From JABDCI01 sp964475835 (lineage in GTDB: Bacteria > Verrucomicrobiota > Verrucomicrobiia > JABWAM01), in contig CAYYYL010000055.1 in assembly GCA_964475835.1 (NCBI GenBank), positions 1 through 13,547 of the forward strand: a stretch of 13,547 nucleotides of DNA, in the 5' to 3' direction. The notes beneath the pieces were generated by a model. That model did no database searches, was not told the DNA's origin, and saw only the letters and a list, made by a program, of their open reading frames with translations. The position numbers and the translations under genes are program-made. The first letter of the stretch is position 1. Each line of letters begins with the position of its first letter. Positions 7,630-13,547 of this stretch are shown one piece after another.

Positions 7630-8744
7630 AACCAATCTTTCTTTTTCTGTGCGGTTGTTTTTTTCTGGTCGCTTCATTGAGTGGACAGGATTCCACGGAC
7701 AGCCCTCCTCCTCCACCCGCACCCGGTCCAGGCTTGGTGCTGCCAGAGCACAGCAAGCCTCAAACCTTCGATTTATCAGGACTTCAAAAACGATCCCTTG
7801 CCTTCAGCGATCAAATTCGGGAATCCGCAACCGAGCTATTCACCCTCTTTGCCATCCTTGCGCTGATCTGGACTGGATATCACGCCCAATTTCGGGGACT
7901 TCATGAGTTTGTTGGAACTCTTCTTCACATCACACTCACCTCAACACTCATTATTAACTATAAAGGAATTGTTCCCATTCTGATCCAATCCCGCGACGCT
8001 CTCCTCACACAACTCCATCCTGGAACGTTCGATATAACGGCGCAGCTCGGTGCTGCTCTTGCCAATGTGGGGGCGACAATCGGAGTCATGAGTCTCACCG
8101 GCCTTGCTGCAGGCTTCGCTCTTTTCGGCATCGTTATTATGGCCGTTGTCATCTACTCGATGCAGCTTCTTTTCGAAGCCGTCCTGATCGGGTTCGGCCC
8201 CTTCGCCGTCGCGGCACTTGCATTCTCCCATAGTCGGGGAATTTTCACGATGTGGTTTAAAACACTAATCGCTGTCGCGCTGGTTCCAGTGGGCTGGCTT
8301 CTCGGAGCCAATTTCTTCAGCGCCATTGCAGGAATAGATCCTGCCAGCACCACCCCCATAAAAGATCTTCTGGCCACGATCATCTATATCGCCGGATTCG
8401 GAGCCATTTATACGGGAATGCCATTCATCATGGTCTGGATCGTCAATAGCGCAAGCGGCGCGGCGGCCGCAGCCATGCCGACCTTGGTCAGCGCCGTCAC
8501 GGGCGTGATGGCAAATGGAAGCGGCTTGGGCAAGGCCGTTTTTAGCTCCGCAACGGCTGTGGGGACAGCCTCCACCACCATGACCACATCAGCAATCACT
8601 TCTGTTCCCGCATTGTCCACCACAGCCCATTTTGCCTCAGCCTCCTCCGGACGGACGGCGACGAACTACGAAGAACGCATCATGGCCGCTCAGAAAGTGC
8701 GCGAAGAAATCCACAAAACCACTCCACCAAAGAATCAATCATGA
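7626..8744 (+). CDS. virB6: VirB6/TrbL-like polytopic inner-membrane protein
   Basis: A 372-residue protein from ATG 7626; the frame is open further upstream, but that part overlaps the VirB5-like gene. The N-terminus is signal-like (MKPIFLFLCGCFFLVASLSG) and is followed by a proline-rich spacer (residues 27-36). At least five to six hydrophobic helices follow: about 70-88, 97-112, 148-180, 180-200, 210-235 and 248-275. An Ala/Gly/Ser/Thr-rich tail comes after residue 275. This is the TrbL/VirB6 pattern of a channel-forming membrane protein with a low-complexity C-terminal region. VirB6 contacts the DNA substrate during transfer and is needed for pilus assembly. Position straight after virB5 supports the call. 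Confidence 0.85.
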   Translation: MKPIFLFLCGCFFLVASLSGQDSTDSPPPPPAPGPGLVLPEHSKPQTFDLSGLQKRSLAFSDQIRESATELFTLFAILALIWTGYHAQFRGLHEFVGTLLHITLTSTLIINYKGIVPILIQSRDALLTQLHPGTFDITAQLGAALANVGATIGVMSLTGLAAGFALFGIVIMAVVIYSMQLLFEAVLIGFGPFAVAALAFSHSRGIFTMWFKTLIAVALVPVGWLLGANFFSAIAGIDPASTTPIKDLLATIIYIAGFGAIYTGMPFIMVWIVNSASGAAAAAMPTLVSAVTGVMANGSGLGKAVFSSATAVGTASTTMTTSAITSVPALSTTAHFASASSGRTATNYEERIMAAQKVREEIHKTTPPKNQS

Positions 8745-8791
8745 AAAAGATCCTTAGAGCCCATGTATCAAAAACAAGGGAGGCCCTATGA
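8741..8791 (+). CDS. Possible 16-residue coupling ORF between virB6 and virB8-like genes
   Basis: ATG at 8741 overlaps the virB6-like stop (ATGA). The ORF encodes MKKILRAHVSKTREAL and its TGA (8789-8791) overlaps the next ATG (8788). It therefore bridges exactly the 43-base space between two large genes with a 4-bp overlap on each side. The basic start MKKIL could be the relic of a signal peptide. It may be a translational-coupling leader, a remnant of a small entry-exclusion or lipoprotein gene, or chance. Confidence 0.35.
   Translation: MKKILRAHVSKTREAL
8778..8783 (+). promoter_or_regulatory. Ribosome binding site of the virB8-like gene
   Basis: GGGAGG lies 4 bases before the ATG at 8788. 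It is one of the strongest Shine-Dalgarno sequences in the window and fixes this start. Confidence 0.7.
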
Positions 8792-9119
8792 TTTATCGCT
8801 CTTCACCATTCAAACTGACAACCCACTTCCGGGGATGGAGCCGGGTGCTCGCCATGAGTCTTGGAATCTCCTGTTCCCTTAATTTTGCACTGATTTACGC
8901 CAACGTGAAGCAATCAGCTAATTTCGCAAATCCGAGAATCGTGATGAATTCCCCAAGCGGAATGTTGCTTCCGGTTGCCGCAAGCGCCTTTGTCTGGACA
9001 CCTGAAGTCGCCCGCGACTACGTCAAACTTTTTCTACCTATCCTGTACACCTTTTCCAACACAAACCCGCCTCAGGCAAACACCTGGTTACCCTTCATTC
9101 ATTCCCGACTGCTTAAAGA
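8788..9119 (+). CDS. VirB8/TraE-like inner-membrane protein, N-terminal part
   Basis: 110 residues are visible before the second gap. A basic cytoplasmic tail of ~18 residues precedes one transmembrane helix at about 22-40 (VLAMSLGISCSLNFALIYA). A periplasmic segment follows: a short strand region (IVMNSPSGMLLPVAASAFVW), then EVARDYVKLFLPILYTFSNT and a helix with WLPFIHSRLLK. This resembles the TraE layout, in which the helix and strand are followed by 'V..eYl..m...ll..l.NvtP....' and an 'll..v.P' helix. TraE proteins are structural equivalents of VirB8, the periplasmic assembly scaffold. It lies directly downstream of virB6-like and upstream of virB9-like sequence, as virB8 does. The rest of the protein is lost in the gap. 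Confidence 0.6.
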
Positions 9120-9219
9120 NNNNNNNNNNNNNNNNNNNNNNNNNNNNNNNNNNNNNNNNNNNNNNNNNNNNNNNNNNNNNNNNNNNNNNNNNNNNNNNNN
9201 NNNNNNNNNNNNNNNNNNN
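9120..9219. other. Assembly gap of 100 N
   Basis: Exactly 100 N, the second scaffold placeholder. It hides the end of the VirB8/TraE-like gene and the start of the VirB9-like gene. The open frame that appears to cross it is an artefact joining two different proteins. Confidence 0.98.
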
Positions 9220-9999
9220 TGGATCTCCTGCGCCTTTCCCCAGGAGATCGAAACCCTTGATCTTTCGACAGGAACCGTTCATCCGATCACTGCAAAGCTT
9301 GGAAACGCTTCCATCATCCAAATTCCGGTGGAACCCGTGGCCACCAATGTCGGCGATCCTCAAATGTGGCTTGTGGAGCGGACAGAACGACTTGTCTCCA
9401 TCAAGCCGGTCCAGGTCGGAGCCCGTGACACCAATCTCGCAGTCATTACCCGGCAGGGTACGCTCAATTTTTCAGTCCACCTGGTTTCAGATAACGCGCC
9501 TTTCACTCAAATGGTGCGTGTCACCCGAATTGTGGACGATTCAAAGCCGCTACCCCCAATAACTGCAACACATCAAGAAAATCCAGCCGAAACCATCATA
9601 CGGGAAATTCGAATCGCCCAAAACTATTACGCACTGAAACGAGTGAACTCTCCAAGCGTTCACGATGTGGAACAGGTTACGCAAATGCTTGAAGGGAAAA
9701 CCCTTCATCATTCCTGCATCCTGCTACAGACCTTTCGATTTCGTGACTCCCGGCATCTCCTTCTCCATTTCGTCACAAAAAATCACGACTTCGCCCCCAT
9801 TTCATTTGATACGCGGCAAGCAACCGTAGCCGTGGGTGAGACGTTTTTCGCTCCGCTCGCCGTTTCCCTTGGAAACAACCCGATGAATCCCAACAGCCAA
9901 AGTGAAAACTTTATCGTCCTGGATGGTTCCAACGGTCTCAGTCCACGGCAGAAATTCGACATTCACCTTATCGAAACTTCAACCCCTCCCGTTCCATGA
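9220..9999 (+). CDS. virB9: VirB9/TrbG/CagX-like outer-membrane core protein, start missing
   Basis: 259 residues remain. The first visible ones (WISCAFPQEIETLDLS) look like the end of a signal peptide and the mature N-terminus, so probably only a short piece is lost in the gap. A beta-rich region follows. 'GTVHPITAKLGNASIIQIP' matches the start-of-domain pattern in which VirB9 states its calculated 'T.I.l..G..' strand. Then come MWLVERTERLVSIKPV, TNLAVITRQGTLNFSVHLVS and MVRVT, corresponding to the 'W.V....... .hI.IKP......TNL.V.T..R.Y.F.L' motif of the VirB9/CagX N-terminal domain. A second beta-rich domain after residue ~130 fits the C-terminal domain that joins the outer-membrane core ring with VirB10. 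The stop overlaps the virB10-like start (ATGA at 9996). Confidence 0.75.
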   Translation, partial: WISCAFPQEIETLDLSTGTVHPITAKLGNASIIQIPVEPVATNVGDPQMWLVERTERLVSIKPVQVGARDTNLAVITRQGTLNFSVHLVSDNAPFTQMVRVTRIVDDSKPLPPITATHQENPAETIIREIRIAQNYYALKRVNSPSVHDVEQVTQMLEGKTLHHSCILLQTFRFRDSRHLLLHFVTKNHDFAPISFDTRQATVAVGETFFAPLAVSLGNNPMNPNSQSENFIVLDGSNGLSPRQKFDIHLIETSTPPVP

Positions 10000-11009
10000 A
10001 CTTTCAGGACCTTAAAGGCAGGCTTTTCAGAAACGGCTGGCCAACTTCCTTCGGATGGTTCGTCTTTATCTTCATCGCAGTCCTTTATCTTGACTTAAAA
10101 CATCACGCGGGAAAGCAACGAGCTTCCCAAACGGCTCTTCAAAAAAGTTCTTTGGAGTTGATTCAACCTCAAACACCCAAAGTCAGAGGCAAACATGAAG
10201 AGGTCCATTTTCCTGAAGCCCCCCTCCCCACACCACTTCCTCCCCGTCAGATCAAGGAAACCGTCCCTCTACCATCGCGTCAATTTAATCAACCCAGTTT
10301 TGGAAACCTGAATGCCTCCAGTCACATCTTTTCAGACGATTTTCTACCCAAGGGAACGATCCTTTATGCAACTCTGACCAGTGACATCGTCAGCAACAAT
10401 CAAGTCTCCCCAGCCACGGCAACCATCATTCACCCCGCCATTTTTGCCCACAAGGTGCGTATTCCTGTAGGAACCCAGGTAACAGGTAAAATCGCACCCG
10501 GCAATCTTCGAGGCCGTGTCTTTGTCACCTGGGACACACTCATTTTTTATGAGGAAGGCCGTCAGGGATGGGAACTTCCCATCAGGGGCGTGGGGATGAC
10601 TTATGAAGAAAACGTGGATTCAGAAAGATGGATCATAAATGGCGCAGGATTGAAAGGATTCGTGTTTGACGATTCCAGCTCACAGGCTTTCAAGCTGGCC
10701 GCTCTTCGTTCCTTTCAGGATTTTGCCAAGACACTTCAAACCTATGTCACCACCCAAAACAGCGCGATTTCAGCCGGATCGGTGATCACCACAACAACGA
10801 CAACCCCACAAGCCACGCTTCAAAACAGCGGACTCGCAGCTGCGGAGGGATTCATTGATGTGATTGCATCCCGCTATGCAGCCAACCTTCAACAGCAAAA
10901 TTCCTATGTCCTGGTTCCCACGGCAAGGCTCTGCGCCATCTTCCTTGATGAACCCATTGATCTAAGCTCTGCGGCGCCGGGGCGGTCCATCCAACAAGTA
11001 CAACGATAA
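9996..11009 (+). CDS. virB10: VirB10/TrbI-like T4SS core protein
   Basis: A 337-residue protein with the standard VirB10 plan. A short cytoplasmic tail leads to one transmembrane helix at about 18-33 (SFGWFVFIFIAVLYLDL). A long proline-rich periplasmic linker follows (about 52-105; PLPTPLPPRQ). The C-terminal beta-barrel domain starts near residue 117 with LPKGTILYATLTSDI. Diagnostic pieces are the Lys-Gly-hydrophobic opening, KVRIPVGTQVTGKI, RVFVTWDTLIF and ELPIRGVGM, all typical of VirB10/TrbI. A Ser/Thr/Gln-rich, helical insertion (about 230-300) matches the 'antenna' that crosses the outer membrane. VirB10 links inner and outer membranes and senses ATPase activity. Shorter than Agrobacterium VirB10, mainly because of a reduced N-terminus. 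Confidence 0.87.
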   Translation: MNFQDLKGRLFRNGWPTSFGWFVFIFIAVLYLDLKHHAGKQRASQTALQKSSLELIQPQTPKVRGKHEEVHFPEAPLPTPLPPRQIKETVPLPSRQFNQPSFGNLNASSHIFSDDFLPKGTILYATLTSDIVSNNQVSPATATIIHPAIFAHKVRIPVGTQVTGKIAPGNLRGRVFVTWDTLIFYEEGRQGWELPIRGVGMTYEENVDSERWIINGAGLKGFVFDDSSSQAFKLAALRSFQDFAKTLQTYVTTQNSAISAGSVITTTTTTPQATLQNSGLAAAEGFIDVIASRYAANLQQQNSYVLVPTARLCAIFLDEPIDLSSAAPGRSIQQVQR

Positions 11010-11268
11010 GTCGCTTCAGAATTTTTAGAACCAAACCCCTATGAAATCCCTTCATTTAAAATTCACCAAAAGCAAAAATCAGACACTTCCCCTTCTTGTC
11101 ATCAAGCGTGAAAGCCTGACGCAAGCTTCATTTCACCCATCCCCACCGAACTCTCCGTTCCATTCCGCTTGCGCTCCTGTTTTCACACTTCATGACACCC
11201 CTTTCGATCACGCGTCAAATGCCGTTAGGAAAACGTCTTTTCACGCGCTTTCAAAGAACTCACCCACC
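11010..11268 (+). other. 259-base spacer between virB10-like and lipoprotein genes
   Basis: This is the largest gap between genes. It is open in frame with the lipoprotein gene from an ATG at 11041, which would add 76 residues, but that extension has no signal peptide and is rich in Pro, His, Ser and Phe. I treat it as non-coding. It could hold a second promoter, but I found no convincing -35/-10 pair, hairpin or terminator. Confidence 0.45.
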
Positions 11269-11856
11269 ATGAAAACCGTAGTCAACCTCTTGTTTTACTC
11301 TCTCATCCCCCTCGGATCACTCCTCACCAGTTGTACAACCACCAGTAATCCCCCCGTGATCGTCCAGATCACTGAATCAACTCCTACGGGAGGAAGATTT
11401 CTTTCTGCGGAACGGCAGCGAGATGTTTGGATGGCACCGCAGGCCCTTGACGGAGAAACGCTCCAGCATGAACAATATGTGACTTTCATCGAAAAACCGG
11501 CCTCATGGAAGGTATCGTCCACCATGGAGCCCCATTCCACCCCCAGCCCGAAGTTGCCTCTGGAAAACGGCCGTTACGATACGGAAGCTCTCCGGCGTGA
11601 AAGGGAGATCGCGCGCACCACTCAAGCCAAGGCGGATCAACTTTCCACCGAATTGGAGTCCCTCAAATCAGAATCATCCAAAGGTCTGCAAGAAAAGGAC
11701 GAACAGATTCAAAAAACCGAGGAAGCCCTTCAAGTGGTTCGCAACCGGCTTGAAGCCTCTGAAAAACGTCTTGCGAGCATGGAAGCTTCAGAAAAATCGA
11801 ATGGCGAGCAAATGACCGCCAAACAAAAATCCAAATCCTGGTGGAACCTGTGGTAA
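11269..11856 (+). CDS. Coiled-coil outer-membrane lipoprotein (possible VirB7 role)
   Basis: A 195-residue protein from ATG 11269, chosen because it starts a textbook lipoprotein signal peptide (MKTVVNLLFYSLIPLGSLLTSC). The lipobox is LTSC with lipidated C22, followed by a flexible TTTSN stretch. The mature N-terminal half contains PPVIVQITESTPTGGRF and a region of short strands. From about residue 100 to 185 it is one long charged coiled coil rich in Glu, Lys and Arg (ALRREREIARTTQAKADQ), ending in a basic KQKSKSWWNLW tail. A lipoprotein next to virB9 and virB10 often stabilises the outer-membrane core as VirB7 does, but VirB7 is usually ~50 residues and has no coiled coil. The longer in-frame start at 11041 would bury the signal peptide and is disfavoured. 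Family not recognised. Confidence 0.75.
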   Translation: MKTVVNLLFYSLIPLGSLLTSCTTTSNPPVIVQITESTPTGGRFLSAERQRDVWMAPQALDGETLQHEQYVTFIEKPASWKVSSTMEPHSTPSPKLPLENGRYDTEALRREREIARTTQAKADQLSTELESLKSESSKGLQEKDEQIQKTEEALQVVRNRLEASEKRLASMEASEKSNGEQMTAKQKSKSWWNLW

Positions 11857-13367
11857 TCCAAACTCTTAAATCCCTTTTTGAACCGCCTCCCCCGCTGTCC
11901 AAGCGGGTGGATATCCGACGGGATAGGGAAGCATTCTTTTCCGAATCCTGGAAACTCGATACTCCAATTTTCCGGCTTCCCACAGGCGATGACTGGACGC
12001 TGGCCGACGCCTGCCAGGGCGTCCTGATACTCGGCGCCACCGGCTCCGGTAAGTCCTCAGGCAGCGCGGACTCGCTCGCTTTAAAAATGCTCCGCCTGGG
12101 TGCGGGAGGCTTGGTGCTCTGCGTCAAGGTTGGCGAAGCGGATTATTGGGGCGAAATCGCTACACAGGCAGGCCGGGAACATGATCTTATCCGTGTCACG
12201 GAAGCCGAACACGGGTTTAATGTGTTCGAATATGAATTGCGCCGGTGCGGTCGAGGAGCCGGTTTGACAGTGAATTTGCTGGGTCTTTTCCGTCAGCTTC
12301 AGGATTTAATTGAAACAGGAAATGGCCGAAAAGCTGGTTTGGATTTTTGGGAACGCGCCTGCATCCGGTGTATCGCCAATGCCATTGAAATCCAGGCCAG
12401 CCTGGATGAGTCATTCACATTGCAAGGCGTTCGCGAAATCATTCATTCCTCCCCACAAACCTGGGAACAAGGCCGAAATCCTCGATGGTTGAACTCCTCC
12501 AAGTGTGGATTAGCCTGCGCTTCCATTGTCGGAAGGCATCACTTGTCCTATGACCTTTCCCAGGCGGTGGACTATTTCACATCCATCATCCCCAGAATGG
12601 GCGACAAGCAACGTGCAGGCATTTTTGAAACATGGGAGGGTCTTGCCGATCCACTTCTTCGCACCCCTTTGCGTCAGAAATTCTGCGAGAAAACCACATG
12701 GACTCCAGAAGATGCCATCTACGATGGCAAAATCATCATTATCGATCTGCCCGTTAAAGAATTTGATCTGGCAGGAAGAATGGCCGGCGTGATCGCAAAA
12801 TTCATGTTCCAAAAAGCCGTGGAACGTCGGGCGTCAGGAGACGAACAACACCGTCGTCCCTGTTTTCTTTGGGCAGATGAATTCGAAAACTTTGCGACGG
12901 GTTATGACAACCTTTTCCAAAAAACCGCACGTTCCTCAAAGGCTTCCACCGTTTATATCGGACAAAATCTCCCCGGTATTCTGGCTTGCATGGGAGGCAC
13001 TTCAGGGGAGCCGTTTATGAAAGCACTTTTAGGAAACCTCACCACCAAGATTTTTCATGCAAATGCCGAGGAAACCACCAATCGATACGCCGCAGAAGCC
13101 ATCGGAAGGGATTTGCAGGAGCAACAAAGTTTCAGCGCGGGGATGAACTCCATGTCATCCACATCCCTTGGAAAAAGCACCACCGTAAACGCCTCGATTT
13201 CCCAACACCGTGATTACATCGTTCAACCCATCGAGTTTACACGAATGCGAACGGGTGGACATCGTAATCGAAACCAGGTGGATGCCATCTTGTTTAAATC
13301 TGGAACACGATTCTGTCATGGGAAGAATTTTGTCCGCGTTTCATTTGAGCAGCGGAAACGATCTTGA
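11841..13367 (+). CDS. virD4: VirD4/TraG-like coupling ATPase without membrane anchor
   Basis: A 508-residue protein. Walker A is GATGSGKS (65-72), inside VLILGATGSGKSSGSAD. Walker B is CFLWADEFENFA (341-352) with D346 and E347, preceded by a GKIIIIDLPV strand at 296-304. The region after Walker B (LFQKTARSSKASTVYIGQNLPGI) is the TraM-recognition/TraG_D C-terminal motif in which a Gln follows a beta strand. Together these match the VirD4/TraG coupling proteins, which recruit the relaxosome and pump DNA into the T4SS. Unlike VirD4 and TraG, there is no pair of N-terminal transmembrane helices: the first ~50 residues are hydrophilic. The start is non-ATG. GTG 11841 is used here; an in-frame GTG at 11850, with GGTGGA just upstream, is equally possible. 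Both overlap the lipoprotein gene. Confidence 0.85.
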   Translation: MEPVVIQTLKSLFEPPPPLSKRVDIRRDREAFFSESWKLDTPIFRLPTGDDWTLADACQGVLILGATGSGKSSGSADSLALKMLRLGAGGLVLCVKVGEADYWGEIATQAGREHDLIRVTEAEHGFNVFEYELRRCGRGAGLTVNLLGLFRQLQDLIETGNGRKAGLDFWERACIRCIANAIEIQASLDESFTLQGVREIIHSSPQTWEQGRNPRWLNSSKCGLACASIVGRHHLSYDLSQAVDYFTSIIPRMGDKQRAGIFETWEGLADPLLRTPLRQKFCEKTTWTPEDAIYDGKIIIIDLPVKEFDLAGRMAGVIAKFMFQKAVERRASGDEQHRRPCFLWADEFENFATGYDNLFQKTARSSKASTVYIGQNLPGILACMGGTSGEPFMKALLGNLTTKIFHANAEETTNRYAAEAIGRDLQEQQSFSAGMNSMSSTSLGKSTTVNASISQHRDYIVQPIEFTRMRTGGHRNRNQVDAILFKSGTRFCHGKNFVRVSFEQRKRS

Positions 13368-13383
13368 ACATTCCATTCCTTTC

Positions 13384-13547
13384 ATGAGTGAAGAACACCA
13401 GCAATCCCTTGCACTTACGGCAACAGGCATTATTCTCTGCCTCGGTCTTTCGCATTATTTGATCGGTTGGCTGCCCGTTCTGCCCGGCACCGTGGATTTA
13501 CAGACATGGATCGGATTTTGGAATAAGCCCATCATCATCAACTGGCC
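13384..13547 (+). CDS. N-terminal part of a small membrane protein
   Basis: The frame opens at ATG 13384, 16 bases after the coupling ATPase stop, and stays open to the window edge. The first 54 residues comprise a short polar start (MSEEHQQS) and a hydrophobic segment from about 9 to 32 (LALTATGIILCLGLSHYLIG), then LPVLPG and a Trp-rich stretch (TWIGFWNKPIIINW) that may begin a second hydrophobic segment. No family recognised. Following directly on a coupling ATPase that lacks membrane helices, it is a natural candidate to supply the anchor in trans, though this is inference from position alone. Confidence 0.55.
   Translation, partial: MSEEHQQSLALTATGIILCLGLSHYLIGWLPVLPGTVDLQTWIGFWNKPIIINW

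Noticed and set aside
10780..10810. ACA/ACC-rich stretch that looked like a simple repeat
   Set aside because: It encodes a Thr run within the VirB10-like antenna region; it is short, imperfect and explained by coding sequence.
11663..12127. Antisense open frame of 154 codons over the lipoprotein and coupling ATPase
   Set aside because: It crosses the Walker A region of a clear ATPase on the opposite strand; nothing supports it as a gene.
1..13547. Search for CRISPR arrays, tRNA genes, IS elements, att sites and an oriT
   Set aside because: No regularly spaced repeats, cloverleaf, transposase or terminal inverted repeats were seen. The spacers are too short to hold an oriT except 11010-11268, where no inverted repeat was recognised by eye.

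Overview
The window is a gene-dense stretch in which every supported gene lies on the + strand. It reads as most of one conjugative transfer operon: a VirB/Trb-like type IV secretion system (T4SS) with a relaxase-like protein at its head and a VirD4-like coupling ATPase near its end. The host has an outer membrane, since there are VirB9- and VirB10-like core proteins, several Sec signal peptides and a lipoprotein. The taxon cannot be fixed from the sequence; a PVC-group or other environmental lineage is only a weak guess. Two runs of exactly 100 N (6437-6536 and 9120-9219) show that this is scaffolded draft sequence. Both gaps interrupt genes, so reading frames that cross them should not be trusted.

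Layout: 1-149, tail of an unknown gene; 153-1244, HUH-motif relaxase-like protein; 1250-1519, VirB2/TrbC-like pilin; 1544-2143, unrecognised protein with an internal tandem domain duplication; 2146-2505, VirB3-like; 2502-2954, DUF2958 protein; 2959-5448, VirB4 ATPase; 5445-6436, unrecognised exported protein running into gap 1; 6537-6875, C-terminal piece of a protein after gap 1; 6880-7629, VirB5-like; 7626-8744, VirB6/TrbL-like; 8741-8791, possible 16-residue coupling ORF; 8788-9119, N-terminal half of a VirB8/TraE-like protein running into gap 2; 9220-9999, VirB9-like protein missing its start; 9996-11009, VirB10-like; 11269-11856, coiled-coil lipoprotein (VirB7 position or function possible); 11841-13367, VirD4-like coupling ATPase without a membrane anchor; 13384-end, start of a small membrane protein.

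The genes fit one machine. VirB4 powers assembly. VirB3, VirB6, VirB8 and the VirB10 N-terminus form the inner-membrane part. VirB9, VirB10 and a lipoprotein form the outer-membrane core. VirB2 and VirB5 form the pilus. The relaxase-like protein and the coupling ATPase prepare and deliver DNA. No VirB11 ATPase and no VirB1 transglycosylase is visible; they may lie outside the window or in the gaps. Six junctions are 4-bp ATGA stop/start overlaps, which indicates a translationally coupled operon. The least ordinary parts are the duplicated-domain protein between virB2 and virB3, the large exported protein between virB4 and virB5, the DUF2958 gene inside the core operon, and the soluble coupling protein followed directly by a membrane-protein gene. 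No tRNA, rRNA, CRISPR array, insertion sequence or clear terminator was seen.
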